DNA of 59,412 nt from Xenorhabdus khoisanae (GTDB lineage: Bacteria > Pseudomonadota > Gammaproteobacteria > Enterobacterales > Enterobacteriaceae), in NCBI RefSeq assembly GCF_001037465.1, contig NZ_LFCV01000015.1, positions 1 through 59,412 on the forward strand, read 5' to 3'. Position numbers and translations under genes: made by a program. Positions within the stretch are counted from its first letter, which is position 1; each line of letters starts with the position of its first letter. Of this stretch, positions 42,306-51,425 are shown in pieces. A model generated the notes under the pieces. That model was not told the origin of the DNA, searched no databases, and saw nothing but the letters and a program-made list of their open reading frames with translations.

Positions 42306-44051
42306 ATGAGTAAATTACCTGTAATTGTTGGTTTGGGTGGCATCAATGCAGCAGGAAGAAGTTCTGGATTCCACGGCTATAAACGCATTGTGTCAGATAG
42401 TCTCAAAGATGAAACCATGCAAAACACATGGGCTGATTTATGCAATCGGATGGGGATTATCAAAGATTCAGAATCTATTACAGCAGCCCATATTGAACGC
42501 GCCAAAAACGGAACATTGATAAGACGAATCACTCAGTTCGACCCCCAAAAGATGCTGAAGAACCGGATAATCACTGATATTGAAAATAACTCAGAAAGAT
42601 TATTGAAGACCACATATACACCTCTTTTTGTCACTAGCGCAGGGCAATTACCAGAAGGATTTGAAATTGGCGATTTATATAACGCCAACCACCATCCACG
42701 TGGCTTACGCTTAACCGTTTATGGCGCTTCGGATTTATTAAATTCGATAGGGATGCCATGGTCAGATATTACTGCGTTGGTAGAACCTGATCAGATTTCG
42801 GTTTATGCCAGCAGTGCACTAGGTCAAATAGATCAATTTTCAATGGCAGGATTAATCGGCAATCCATTGAATGGTTCACGTGCCAGTTCCAAAATGCTTC
42901 CCCTTTCTCTGCCAGATATGCCGGCTGATTTCATTAATAGTTACATTATCAACAACCTTGGTACTACCGCAGCAAGTTTGGGGGCCTGTGCAAGTTTCCT
43001 CTATAACCTCAAACAGGGCATCAATGACATTAAGCAGGGCAAGGCCAAGGTTTGTTTAATTGGGTGTGCGGAAGCGCCTATCATCCCCGAAGTCATTGAA
43101 GGATTTAAGGCTATGGGGGCACTTGCCGAAGATCATCAACTCTGCAAGCTTGATGGAACCGATATCGTTAACCATCGTCGTACCAGTCGCCCATTTTCAA
43201 CCAATGTTGGGTTTACCCTTGCAGAATCAACACAATTTGTGCTGCTGATGAGTGATGATTTGGCCTTGCAATGTGGTGCGAATATCCTTGGTTCTGTGCC
43301 GGATGTTTTTGTTAATGCAGATGCGAACAAAAAATCAATCTCTTCACCGGGAATAGGCAATTACATCACCATGATGAAAGCTGCCTCTCTTGCTAACCAT
43401 TTATTGGATGGGAAATTGCAGTATTCCTACGTGCAGGCACATGGAACCGGAACACCGCAAAACAGAGTTACCGAAAGCCATATTATTAATGAAGTTGCTA
43501 AGGTTTTTGGACTCAATAATTGGGATATCACCGCCATTAAAGCGCATCTTGGACACTCCATTTCCGCCGCCGCAGGAGATCTATTAGCTAACGCTTTAGG
43601 TGTTTGGCAATATGGCTGGATTCCGGGAATTACGACGATTGATCACATTGCCGAGGATGTGCATGCCTCCAATCTAAACATCTTGATGCGGAATAAGTTT
43701 GTTGGTGAACGTGGTGAAGATATGAAAGCCACCATTCTTAATGCAAAAGGATTCGGCGGTAATAACGCAAGCGCCGTTGTTTTATCTCCACAAAAAACCA
43801 TGCAGATGCTGGATAAAAAACACGGCAGCGCTTCCATCAGTACCTACTACAAACGCAATGAAATAGTTAAACGCAGAAGTGAAGAGCAAGATCAGGCAAT
43901 TTGTCGCGGTGAAGAGTCCGTTATTTACAATTTCGGTAATGCCGTGCTGCAAGGATCAGATATCCAGCTTTCACGTCAGGAAATAAGATTTAATGGAGTC
44001 AAACAATCTATAAAGATGCCTAATGCTGATGAGTTTAGTGAGTTTTTATGA
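42306..44051 (+). CDS. FabY-like stand-alone beta-ketoacyl synthase
   Basis: This gene encodes a 581-residue condensing enzyme with the full Cys-His-His triad of the KAS I/II fold: Cys in LGACASFLYNLKQG, His in QAHGTGTPQNRVTE and His in AIKAHLGHSISAAAG, plus GFGGNNASAVVL. The N-terminus SKLPVIVGLGGINAAGRSSG and the long C-terminal tail after about residue 500 match FabY (PA5174), the Pseudomonas ketosynthase that starts fatty-acid synthesis in place of FabH. The start at 42306 is chosen because GGAG lies 6 nt before it. No acyl carrier protein, ketoreductase or other PKS gene is adjacent; a GlxA-type regulator is divergent. A role in a minor fatty acid or secondary metabolite is possible. Confidence 0.85.
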   Translation: MSKLPVIVGLGGINAAGRSSGFHGYKRIVSDSLKDETMQNTWADLCNRMGIIKDSESITAAHIERAKNGTLIRRITQFDPQKMLKNRIITDIENNSERLLKTTYTPLFVTSAGQLPEGFEIGDLYNANHHPRGLRLTVYGASDLLNSIGMPWSDITALVEPDQISVYASSALGQIDQFSMAGLIGNPLNGSRASSKMLPLSLPDMPADFINSYIINNLGTTAASLGACASFLYNLKQGINDIKQGKAKVCLIGCAEAPIIPEVIEGFKAMGALAEDHQLCKLDGTDIVNHRRTSRPFSTNVGFTLAESTQFVLLMSDDLALQCGANILGSVPDVFVNADANKKSISSPGIGNYITMMKAASLANHLLDGKLQYSYVQAHGTGTPQNRVTESHIINEVAKVFGLNNWDITAIKAHLGHSISAAAGDLLANALGVWQYGWIPGITTIDHIAEDVHASNLNILMRNKFVGERGEDMKATILNAKGFGGNNASAVVLSPQKTMQMLDKKHGSASISTYYKRNEIVKRRSEEQDQAICRGEESVIYNFGNAVLQGSDIQLSRQEIRFNGVKQSIKMPNADEFSEFL

Positions 44052-44062
44052 GGGGAGTATTG

Positions 44063-44201
44063 ATTGGGATAGGGTTTAGTAATGAACCACGTGTTTAAAA
44101 AACTCCAGCCACGATGTGTAACGACCTTACCACTGGGGGAAGTTGAAATTGAATTTGTTTGTAAAGTTGACGAAATATGGTCATTCGTCGGGAATAAAAA
44201 G
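44063..44201 (+). pseudogene. IS1-family transposase (InsB) fragment
   Basis: From 44085 the frame reads NHVFKKLQPRCVTTLPLGEV and then EFVCKVDEIWSFVGNKK, which is the N-terminal part of IS1-type InsB. Just upstream, a different frame gives IGIGFS, the end of the InsA-like part, so a frameshift separates them. Sequence after NKK (44201) no longer fits, and the rest of the transposase and the inverted repeats are gone. It starts right after the ketosynthase stop codon and is a dead remnant. Confidence 0.72.
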
Positions 44202-44233
44202 TGTCAACCTTATTTAGGATGGGACATTGTCTT

Positions 44234-44258
44234 AAAAAAAGCTCCTTATTCAAGGAGC
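44234..44258 (-). terminator. Terminator of ssb
   Basis: On the minus strand GCTCCTT-GAAT-AAGGAGC is followed by TTTTTTT. It lies 37 bp after the ssb stop codon. Confidence 0.9.
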
Positions 44259-44295
44259 CTCTTCTTACATATTATGTATTGTTCTAAAATCTTCC

Positions 44296-44820
44296 TTAAA
44301 ACGGAATATCATCATCGAAATCCATTGGTGGCTCATTACTCTGTGGCGCAGGAGACGGAGACTGTGCCGGACGAGATGGAGCGCCGCCGCTGAATTGCTG
44401 AGATGCTTGTGGCTGCTGTGGTTGTCCCCAACCGCCGCTTTGCTGCATAGGCGCTTCTTGCCCTGCATTGCCACGGCCGCCCAGCATCTGCATGGTGCCG
44501 CCAACGTTTACCACGATTTCAGTGGTGTAACGGTCTTGGCCGCTCTGATCCTGCCATTTACGAGTCTGCAAAGAACCTTCGATATAAACCTGAGAACCTT
44601 TACGCAGATATTCACCCGCCACTTCTGCCAGTTTGCCGAAAAGTACCACACGGTGCCATTCGGTTTTCTCTCTCATCTCACCGGTTTGCTTGTCACGCCA
44701 GCTCTCAGACGTTGCCAGAGTAATGTTTGCGACTGCACCGCCATTCGGCATATAGCGAACTTCCGGGTCCTGCCCCAAATTACCCACTAAAATAACTTTG
44801 TTTACGCCTCTGCTGGCCAT
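44296..44820 (-). CDS. ssb: Single-stranded DNA-binding protein SSB
   Basis: This gene encodes a 174-residue SSB (E. coli 178) with the N-terminal OB fold ([60 protein letters not shown]), a Gly/Gln/Pro-rich linker and the conserved acidic interaction tip MDFDDDIPF. The start at 44820 has AGGAG 9 nt upstream; a longer frame from 44859 is not needed. Divergent from uvrA; the LexA box between them may control both, as in E. coli. Confidence 0.97.
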   Translation of the reverse strand: MASRGVNKVILVGNLGQDPEVRYMPNGGAVANITLATSESWRDKQTGEMREKTEWHRVVLFGKLAEVAGEYLRKGSQVYIEGSLQTRKWQDQSGQDRYTTEIVVNVGGTMQMLGGRGNAGQEAPMQQSGGWGQPQQPQASQQFSGGAPSRPAQSPSPAPQSNEPPMDFDDDIPF

Positions 44821-44990
44821 TGGGAATACTCCTGATGAAATGAATTTTGCTAAAAACAAACTTCTCTAATTATAAACAAAGTAGTTTACCATGCGAGGAT
44901 TAAGTTTAAACATAGCATCGTTATATTATACTTTGCGAAGCGTATCGTACTTTACATTGTCTTGGTTTCAGCATGATTTCCCGTTAAATA

Positions 44991-45006
44991 CTGTATATCC
45001 ATTCAG
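44991..45006. promoter_or_regulatory. LexA (SOS) box of uvrA/ssb
   Basis: CTGTATATCCATTCAG matches the SOS consensus CTGTATATATATACAG at 13 of 16 positions and differs by one base from the uvrA box as I recall it from E. coli. It is 64 bp before the uvrA start. Confidence 0.85.
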
Positions 45007-45070
45007 CAATGTTTGTGCAATAATAACGCGTTTACAAATTTTGCACTGTCAATAATCTGGGAAATGGTAT

Positions 45071-47902
45071 ATGGATAACATCGAAGTTCGGGGCGCCCGC
45101 ACCCATAATCTCAAAAATATCAATTTGATAATTCCCCGTGACAAGCTGATAGTCATTACCGGGCTATCTGGCTCTGGCAAGTCATCGCTGGCTTTCGATA
45201 CCCTGTATGCGGAAGGTCAGCGTCGCTATGTTGAATCGCTCTCTGCGTATGCCCGCCAGTTTTTGTCATTGATGGAAAAACCCGATGTCGACCATATTGA
45301 GGGGCTATCCCCCGCCATTTCTATTGAGCAAAAGTCTACTTCCCATAACCCGCGTTCTACGGTCGGGACGATTACTGAAATCCACGATTATCTCCGTCTG
45401 CTGTTTGCACGTGTGGGTGAGCCGCGTTGTCCCGACCACGATATCACGCTGGCAGCCCAAACTATCAGTCAGATGGTCGATAATGTTCTGGCGTTACCGG
45501 AAGGCCAACGCTTGATGTTGCTGGCTCCTGTTGTCAAAGAGCGCAAAGGTGAGCACGCCAAACTGTTGGATAATCTCTCTGCACAAGGCTATATCCGTGC
45601 CCGTATTGATGGTGAAGTGTGTGATCTTTCTGATCCACCTAAACTCGAATTGCAGAAAAAACATACTATTGAAGTAGTCATCGATCGCTTCAAAGTACGT
45701 GCCGACCTCGTTCAGCGACTGGCAGAATCATTCGAAACTGCGTTGGCGCTTTCCGGCGGCACGGCTGTGATTGCCAATATGGATGATGAGCAAGCCGAAG
45801 AATTGGTTTTCTCTGCCAATTTTGCCTGTTCAATTTGTGGCTATAGCATGAGCGAACTGGAACCACGCCTGTTTTCTTTCAACAATCCCGCCGGGGCTTG
45901 CCCAACGTGTGACGGCTTAGGGGTTCAGCAATTTTTCGATCCTGATCGTGTTGTTCAGAATGAAGATATTTCCCTTGCAGGGGGCGCTATTCGTGGTTGG
46001 GATCGCCGTAATTTCTATTACTTCCAAATGCTGAGATCACTGGCAGAACACTATAAATTCGATATTGAAGCACCATTCAATCAGTTAAGCCCAGCCATTC
46101 GGAAAGTGGTTTTATACGGCTCAGACAAAGAATCTGTTGAATTTAAATACACCAATGATCGTGGCGATGTAACCGTTCGTAATCATCCCTTCGAAGGTGT
46201 TCTGCATAATATGGAACGCCGCTATAAAGAGACTGAATCCAGTGCAGTACGGGAAGAATTGGCAAAATATATCAGCAATCGTTCTTGCGTTTCCTGTGAG
46301 GGAACCCGATTGCGCAAAGAAGCACGTTTTGTCTTTATCGAAAATACTACGCTGCCGCAGATTTCAGATTTCAGCATCGGTCATGCGATGGAGTTTTTCC
46401 AAAATATCAAACTGAGTGGACAACGTGCGAAAATTGCTGAAAAAGTCCTGAAAGAAATCCATGATCGCCTGAAATTTTTGGTCAATGTCGGGTTGAATTA
46501 TCTGACTCTTTCCCGATCAGCAGAAACCCTTTCGGGCGGCGAAGCCCAGCGTATCCGTTTAGCCAGCCAAATTGGCGCTGGCCTTGTCGGTGTGATGTAT
46601 GTGCTGGATGAGCCTTCCATTGGTCTGCACCAACGGGATAATGAGCGTTTGCTGGAAACCTTGCTGCATCTGCGCAATCTGGGTAATACCGTTATCGTGG
46701 TCGAACACGATGAAGACGCCATCCGTGCGGCTGACCATATTATTGATATCGGGCCTGGTGCGGGTGTACATGGCGGCGAGATTGTTGCCGAAGGAACGAT
46801 CACCGATATCATGGAAAGCAGGAAATCCCTCACAGGAAAATTCCTGAGCGGTGAACGCCAAATTGCGATCCCTGAACAGCGTGTACCAGCCGATCCAGAC
46901 AAGATGCTGAAATTGATTGGTGCAAAAGGCAATAATCTGAAAAAAGTGACATTAAAATTGCCTGTTGGCCTGTTTACCTGTATTACGGGCGTTTCTGGTT
47001 CAGGTAAATCGACGCTGATCAACGATACGTTGTTCCCTATCGCACAGCGTCAGTTGAACGGAGCTACAAACATTAGCCCAGCGCCTTATATCGATATTCA
47101 AGGGCTTGAGCATTTTGACAAGGTGATCGATATCGACCAAAGTCCGATCGGCAGAACCCCTCGTTCAAACCCTGCTACTTATACTGGTGTATTTACACCG
47201 GTAAGGGAGTTATTTGCCGGCGTTCCTGAATCCCGTGCTCGTGGTTATACTCCGGGACGTTTCAGTTTCAACGTTAAGGGCGGACGCTGTGAAGCCTGTC
47301 AAGGTGATGGTGTAATTAAGGTTGAGATGCACTTCTTACCTGATGTTTATGTGCCTTGCGATCAATGTAAGGGCAAGCGTTACAACCGTGAAACGCTGGA
47401 AGTCAAATATAAAGGCAAGAATATTAATGAAGTGCTGAGTATGACTATTGAAGAGGCACGGGAGTTTTTCGATGCGGTTCCAGCACTTGCCCGTAAACTG
47501 CAAACCTTGATAGATGTCGGTCTTTCCTATATTCGTCTGGGGCAATCCGCAACAACACTTTCTGGCGGGGAAGCTCAGCGGGTAAAACTGGCACGGGAAT
47601 TATCTAAAAGAGGTACAGGCCAAACGCTGTATATCCTTGATGAGCCAACAACCGGTTTGCATTTCGCAGATATTCAACAGTTACTGTCCGTTTTGCATCA
47701 ACTGCGGGATCAGGGAAACACCATCGTCGTCATTGAGCACAATCTGGATGTAATCAAAACCGCTGACTGGATTGTCGATCTTGGCCCTGAAGGTGGCAGC
47801 GGGGGTGGTGAAATACTGGTATCGGGAACACCAGAAGAAGTTGCTAATTGTCAGAAATCTCACACTGCTCGTTTTTTGAAGCCAATACTTGAACGTGATT
47901 AG
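45071..47902 (+). CDS. uvrA: Excinuclease ABC subunit UvrA
   Basis: This gene encodes the 943-residue damage-sensing ATPase of nucleotide excision repair. Two ABC ATPase modules are complete: Walker [17 protein letters not shown] (near 31) and [16 protein letters not shown] (near 640); signature [18 protein letters not shown] and [18 protein letters not shown]; Walker [16 protein letters not shown] and [15 protein letters not shown]. Zinc fingers with CSICGY...CPTCDG and CEACQGDG...CDQCKGKRY are present. Length is normal (E. coli 940). It is divergent from ssb and SOS-regulated by inference. Confidence 0.98.
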   Translation: MDNIEVRGARTHNLKNINLIIPRDKLIVITGLSGSGKSSLAFDTLYAEGQRRYVESLSAYARQFLSLMEKPDVDHIEGLSPAISIEQKSTSHNPRSTVGTITEIHDYLRLLFARVGEPRCPDHDITLAAQTISQMVDNVLALPEGQRLMLLAPVVKERKGEHAKLLDNLSAQGYIRARIDGEVCDLSDPPKLELQKKHTIEVVIDRFKVRADLVQRLAESFETALALSGGTAVIANMDDEQAEELVFSANFACSICGYSMSELEPRLFSFNNPAGACPTCDGLGVQQFFDPDRVVQNEDISLAGGAIRGWDRRNFYYFQMLRSLAEHYKFDIEAPFNQLSPAIRKVVLYGSDKESVEFKYTNDRGDVTVRNHPFEGVLHNMERRYKETESSAVREELAKYISNRSCVSCEGTRLRKEARFVFIENTTLPQISDFSIGHAMEFFQNIKLSGQRAKIAEKVLKEIHDRLKFLVNVGLNYLTLSRSAETLSGGEAQRIRLASQIGAGLVGVMYVLDEPSIGLHQRDNERLLETLLHLRNLGNTVIVVEHDEDAIRAADHIIDIGPGAGVHGGEIVAEGTITDIMESRKSLTGKFLSGERQIAIPEQRVPADPDKMLKLIGAKGNNLKKVTLKLPVGLFTCITGVSGSGKSTLINDTLFPIAQRQLNGATNISPAPYIDIQGLEHFDKVIDIDQSPIGRTPRSNPATYTGVFTPVRELFAGVPESRARGYTPGRFSFNVKGGRCEACQGDGVIKVEMHFLPDVYVPCDQCKGKRYNRETLEVKYKGKNINEVLSMTIEEAREFFDAVPALARKLQTLIDVGLSYIRLGQSATTLSGGEAQRVKLARELSKRGTGQTLYILDEPTTGLHFADIQQLLSVLHQLRDQGNTIVVIEHNLDVIKTADWIVDLGPEGGSGGGEILVSGTPEEVANCQKSHTARFLKPILERD

Positions 47903-47933
47903 TTTACTTCCTTAATTAAAATAATTTACTATC

Positions 47934-47957
47934 CTCCCCACGCCGTGGGGAGTTTTT
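47934..47957 (+). terminator. Terminator of uvrA
   Basis: CTCCCCA-CGCCG-TGGGGAG is followed by TTTTT, 31 bp after the uvrA stop codon. The next ~200 bp up to the small membrane gene are AT-rich and presumably carry its promoter. Confidence 0.9.
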
Positions 47958-48155
47958 ATCTGCCTTCAACCAAATTGTTAACCAATAAAACCCCCATGAC
48001 TGCCAAACAAAATTTTTTGGCAGTCAATCCGTACGAAATAACCTTTCGTGAATCAGCATCCTATTGTTGATCTAATATTATTACTAATCACATTTTTCAT
48101 GCACTAATGCCATAATGTCATAACATATGCTTTAAATTCATAATGGAGATTAAAC

Positions 48156-48314
48156 ATGTATATGTTTTTACCGTTCTTAGTCGCACTGGTTATCATTGCC
48201 ACCGTCATTACAGGCAAAAAAAAGCTGACGTATGTACTTTGGTTCGCTTTATTCATCATCATGGTATTCTGGTTTAAATATCATGCCACTGATGCATTGA
48301 ATCTTTCTTTCTGA
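48156..48314 (+). CDS. Small membrane protein (DUF5993-like, 52 aa)
   Basis: This gene encodes a 52-residue protein with two hydrophobic helices (about 3-19, FLPFLVALVIIATVI, and 25-41, YVLWFALFIIMVFWFK) split by the basic turn GKKK. GGAG precedes the ATG by 8 nt. The next gene, a DsbB-like protein, starts 13 bp after its stop, so they form a two-gene operon. It fits the DUF5993 group of tiny proteins seen beside DsbB-like genes. It may stabilise or regulate that enzyme; no function is proven. Confidence 0.8.
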   Translation: MYMFLPFLVALVIIATVITGKKKLTYVLWFALFIIMVFWFKYHATDALNLSF

Positions 48315-48327
48315 ATCGGAGGCCACA

Positions 48328-48894
48328 ATGAATAATACAATGTCAGCACCACGTAATATTAACCTAGCGATGGCCTTGAATATCCTTGGTCTATTCGGTA
48401 TCAGTGTAGTTTTAATAGTCGCATTTTATTACCAATTAGCACGTTTTGAACTCCCTTGCCCATTATGCTTATTGCAACGCGCGGGCATCATCATGATTGG
48501 TTTCGGATTTTTATTTAATATTTATTTTGGCATAAAAAATGGTCATTATAGCCTTTCAATACTTGGCTGTATTGTGACTGGGTTCGTTGCTATGCGTCAG
48601 GTTTCCCTTCATATCCTGCCGGGAGATACGGGATATGGTTCAACGTTCTTCGGATTACATTTTTATACCTGGGCTGCAATCCTATCTATTCTGACCATTA
48701 TTGCCATCGCAGTTATCATGCCGCTGAAATCCGGCAATACTGATATGGCAAGATACACCCCACCAACATTAGGCAAAATTGCCATGGGTTTGTTCGCATT
48801 GTTAATCGCGGCTAATCTGGTTTCTACCATATTGGAATGTGGCGGCGGACAATGTGATGACAACCCAACGTTCTATCAATTACTGCAAAAATAA
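48328..48894 (+). CDS. DsbB-like disulfide bond formation protein
   Basis: This gene encodes a 188-residue membrane protein. Hydrophobic segments are at about 12-36, 49-68, 75-95, 111-131 and 149-168. The active-site motif LPCPLCLLQRAGI (Cys44, Cys47) after helix 1 is that of DsbB. The loop between helices 3 and 4, where E. coli DsbB has its second redox pair, has no cysteine; instead ECGGGQC (Cys171, Cys176) follows an extra fifth helix. If helix 1 runs outward, both pairs are periplasmic. GGAGG precedes the ATG. It would reoxidise a DsbA-like partner with quinone. Distinct from canonical DsbB. Confidence 0.88.
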   Translation: MNNTMSAPRNINLAMALNILGLFGISVVLIVAFYYQLARFELPCPLCLLQRAGIIMIGFGFLFNIYFGIKNGHYSLSILGCIVTGFVAMRQVSLHILPGDTGYGSTFFGLHFYTWAAILSILTIIAIAVIMPLKSGNTDMARYTPPTLGKIAMGLFALLIAANLVSTILECGGGQCDDNPTFYQLLQK

Positions 48895-48923
48895 TCCTTG
48901 CATATTAAAGCCATAAGAATAGT

Positions 48924-48952
48924 AAGGCTGCGGTATTCCAGCAGCCTTCTAA
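48924..48952 (+). terminator. Terminator after the DsbB-like gene
   Basis: AAGGCTGC-GGTATTCCA-GCAGCCTT is followed by CTAATTT, 29 bp after the stop codon. The opposite strand could serve the convergent HD-kinase gene. Confidence 0.75.
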
Positions 48953-48988
48953 TTTCGACAAAACTCTCAGAAATACTTTTCGAAGTTA

Positions 48989-50113
48989 TCAGCTCAACAT
49001 CACAGAATCGATAAAATAGCAGACTTCATGTGCTTCTTCAGGCACAGGAACCTCCAGTTTATCAAGCATCCTATCCATCACCTTATCCGGTACCGCATAT
49101 TGGCGATTATTGTTCTGCTGACGCCAGCGCTTATAATCTTGCTCAATATAAACAATCCGCACTCTGGCGTTATAACTCACAAACAACTTGATCAATTGCT
49201 GACGCATTTGTCCCGTTAAGTTAGTCGCATTCCAGATAAAATCTTGCCTGCTACGTAGTTTTTCTCTGGCTTGCTGTTTCGCTTGCTGTACGACCCAACC
49301 ATTGGCATTTTTATCTTCCGGATTAATTTGATGCGCTCGACGAATCGCGTCCAGACTGATCACTGATATCCCTTTACCATACTGCTGAATAAAGTGGTCT
49401 TTACCCATACCCGGCAATCCGCACAACAATGTCACTTGGCTACCGTAGTCATCATAAGGTTGATAGTCTGGCTGTTCGCTGTCAGAGGAAAAGTAATGAA
49501 ATCGTGCTTCACCAGAAGAAAATGCCCGGGGCTTACGCCAGCAACCTTGCTCACGGCAATAAAGTTCAAACAGTTCAATACGCTCGAGTAACTCTTGCGG
49601 ATCGTGACATATGCGCCCCAATACATCAGCTTTTGCCAGTAAAGTCAGCAAATAAGTATCAACACGCAATGAAGCTGCCAATAATGCCTTTTGTGGGTTG
49701 GGTTTTTCCATTAACCACAATGGTAACCCATGAAAACGTACAAGCGCGGCAATTTGTTCCCGTATTACAAATGGTGTAGGTATTTGCTGAAACAAAATTT
49801 GTCTGGTCGACAGCTCCCCTTTACGGGCATGCCCCGGAGAAATAATGCGTCCGTCCCAATCCACCCGTGTAGTGCTGCGTTTCTCTACATCGTGTAACAG
49901 TGCTGCCGTCCAGAGAATTTCCTGTTCTTCCGCCGTCAGTAAGGAATATTCCGGCAATTGTTCCAATGCAGACAATACCATTTGGGTATGGATCGCGACA
50001 TCACCTTCCGCATGATGGATGGGATCTTGCTGAACCCCATCCATATCAGCGATAAAAGAGAAAGCAGAGGATAAGTCTTCCCACGATTTATTGTGGCTGA
50101 ATAACCCACTCAT
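48989..50113 (-). CDS. HD-Pnk: HD phosphoesterase fused to polynucleotide 5'-kinase
   Basis: This gene encodes a 374-residue two-domain protein. The N-terminal HD domain (about 30-195) has His42 (AIHTQ), His74-Asp75 (ALLHDVEKRS), His95, His128 (RFHGLP) and Asp163 (AKADVLGR). The C-terminal P-loop kinase (about 225-374) has CGLPGMGKDHF (Lys238), SLDAIRRAHQ, FIWNATNLTG and VRIVYIEQDYKRWRQQNNNR. This architecture equals Runella HD-Pnk, shown to remove 2',3'-phosphates and phosphorylate 5'-OH ends. The start at 50113 overlaps the ligase stop (ATGA) with GGAGGAAGGA just upstream. It probably prepares broken RNA (perhaps tRNA) ends for the adjacent ligase. Confidence 0.88.
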   Translation of the reverse strand: MSGLFSHNKSWEDLSSAFSFIADMDGVQQDPIHHAEGDVAIHTQMVLSALEQLPEYSLLTAEEQEILWTAALLHDVEKRSTTRVDWDGRIISPGHARKGELSTRQILFQQIPTPFVIREQIAALVRFHGLPLWLMEKPNPQKALLAASLRVDTYLLTLLAKADVLGRICHDPQELLERIELFELYCREQGCWRKPRAFSSGEARFHYFSSDSEQPDYQPYDDYGSQVTLLCGLPGMGKDHFIQQYGKGISVISLDAIRRAHQINPEDKNANGWVVQQAKQQAREKLRSRQDFIWNATNLTGQMRQQLIKLFVSYNARVRIVYIEQDYKRWRQQNNNRQYAVPDKVMDRMLDKLEVPVPEEAHEVCYFIDSVMLS

Positions 50114-50841
50114 TTCCTTCCTCCTTCCGTACTGCATTTATTCGAATTAGAAAGATATTCAAAATATAGAGGTGCTCTTTGCCAGTTCCTTTTCCAATGG
50201 GTATCTGTTTTGACATGATTTTTTCGCACATATTTAAAGACATGATGTGGAAAATCAGTAACCAAATATTCCCCCGCATCGCGGCTAACAATGCCTTCCA
50301 TTGAACATGATTTTTTGTTCTGTGTATCCCATGAAGAAAAACAACTTCCCTGCTTTGCCATTTCAATAATGTTTTGCATAAATACTGATTCATTCCTTAT
50401 TTCAGGAATGTTGATTTCAGGCACAGTCGGAAAATCAAATAATGTTGCATAAAATTTTACTTCTTCCCAACTGAGCCAGATATCTTTAATGCGCCCAGCA
50501 AATACGAAGAAGTATTCTTCAAGATAGCGATATTCAATGGAGTGAATGGCATAAAGGTTTTCGCCAAAGATCTCAATATCACCTAAGTCACCTTTCAGCA
50601 ACTGCCAACGCTGGCGAATTTGTTGAGTCCATGCCGATTGCGTTGGTGCAGCATGCGAACGGGCAAATACACCATATTTATTCAGGCAATTATTTTCACC
50701 GTCCAGCTTTTCTGTGTGAACAAGCTGCTTAATGTTTTGTATATCCTGCCACCAATGATGATTAATACGATCGTCACTGGTCGTGCCTGGCGAGAACGGG
50801 TAATGGAACGTTCTACCATACTTTCTTGATTGCATATCCAT
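50110..50841 (-). CDS. ATP-dependent RNA ligase
   Basis: This gene encodes a 243-residue nucleotidyltransferase of the RNA ligase superfamily. Motif I is TEKLDGENNC (Lys45 the adenylation residue), followed by Arg61 in VFARSHA; motif III IFGENLYAIHSI (91-102); motif IIIa FFVFAGR (111-117); motif IV SMEGIVSR (180-187, Glu182); motif V VFKYVRKN (Lys203). All catalytic positions are intact. It lacks a long extra domain, being close to the minimal size for T4 Rnl2-like catalytic cores. It is the first gene of a two-gene operon with HD-Pnk. Expected role: sealing RNA breaks that HD-Pnk has healed. The start at 50841 lacks a strong ribosome site; Met3 is an alternative. Confidence 0.88.
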   Translation of the reverse strand: MDMQSRKYGRTFHYPFSPGTTSDDRINHHWWQDIQNIKQLVHTEKLDGENNCLNKYGVFARSHAAPTQSAWTQQIRQRWQLLKGDLGDIEIFGENLYAIHSIEYRYLEEYFFVFAGRIKDIWLSWEEVKFYATLFDFPTVPEINIPEIRNESVFMQNIIEMAKQGSCFSSWDTQNKKSCSMEGIVSRDAGEYLVTDFPHHVFKYVRKNHVKTDTHWKRNWQRAPLYFEYLSNSNKCSTEGGRK

Positions 50842-50877
50842 AATGCTTTGACTCTTTTAATAATTATCGCAATAAAA

Positions 50878-50994
50878 ACGCAATTGCGTCTTTACGGGTT
50901 AATGTTCATCCTAATAACTGATGAAAGAGCTCAAGAGTGGGTATTACATTTTCTTTATTTCCATTCAGTTAATCTTTTGGCTTTAAAAGATTAA
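50878..50994. promoter_or_regulatory. Palindromes upstream of the RNA ligase operon
   Basis: ACGCAATTGCGT (50878-50889) is a perfect 12-bp palindrome 37 bp before the ligase start. Further upstream TTAATCTTTT-GGCTTT-AAAAGATTAA (50969-50994) is a perfect 10-bp inverted repeat. I see no sigma-54 promoter of the kind that drives rtcBA. Between 51000 and 51203 nothing else stands out. Confidence 0.35.
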
Positions 50995-51203
50995 GTTAAA
51001 TATTCAAGTGGATTAGGTATTAAGGTGAAAGGGAAGTATTAAAAATTCAGTTGATCACTATATAGTAAACCATCATTAATTGACATGGCGAACAAACTTC
51101 AAGCAAAAATAACCAATAAAAATCTTCTATTTTAGGCTATAACAGAGATATCTGTAATATAGAAACTCATTTTCTATCGTTATGCGGGATATTCTTTACC
51201 TTC

Positions 51204-51330
51204 TATACCCAATGGATTTCAAGTTGCGTCGCGGCGGCAAGGGAACGAATCCCCAGGAGCATAGATAACTATGTGACTGGGGTGAGTGAGTGCAGCCAAC
51301 AAAGAGGCAACTTGAAAGACGAAGGGTATA
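51204..51330. repeat. Full-length ERIC element (127 bp)
   Basis: It runs from TATACCCAATGGATTTCAAG to CAACTTGAAAGACGAAGGGT plus ATA and keeps the central ERIC block with TCCCCAGGAGCATAG and TATGTGACTGGGGTGAGTG. It is exactly 127 bp, the standard ERIC length. It lies in the 584-bp gap between the RNA ligase operon promoter and the end of tyrB. Confidence 0.95.
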
Positions 51331-51425
51331 CAAGTAGTACCTGCTTGATTCGCGTACTTGGTGAAATTTCCCCTGCCCATCATTAGAACAAGGGAAATTT
51401 ATAAATCTTACAGACGATAAAATGA

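Noticed and set aside
43136..43837. Minus-strand frames inside the ketosynthase gene
   Set aside because: They are antisense shadows of a well-supported coding sequence.
44202..44393. Continuation of the IS1 fragment frame into the ssb gene
   Set aside because: After residue 40 the translation no longer fits a transposase; it crosses the ssb terminator and coding region.
50842..51200. Sigma-54 promoter for the RNA-repair operon
   Set aside because: No GG-N10-GC pair with the right flanks was found on the coding strand; RtcR-type control is not supported.
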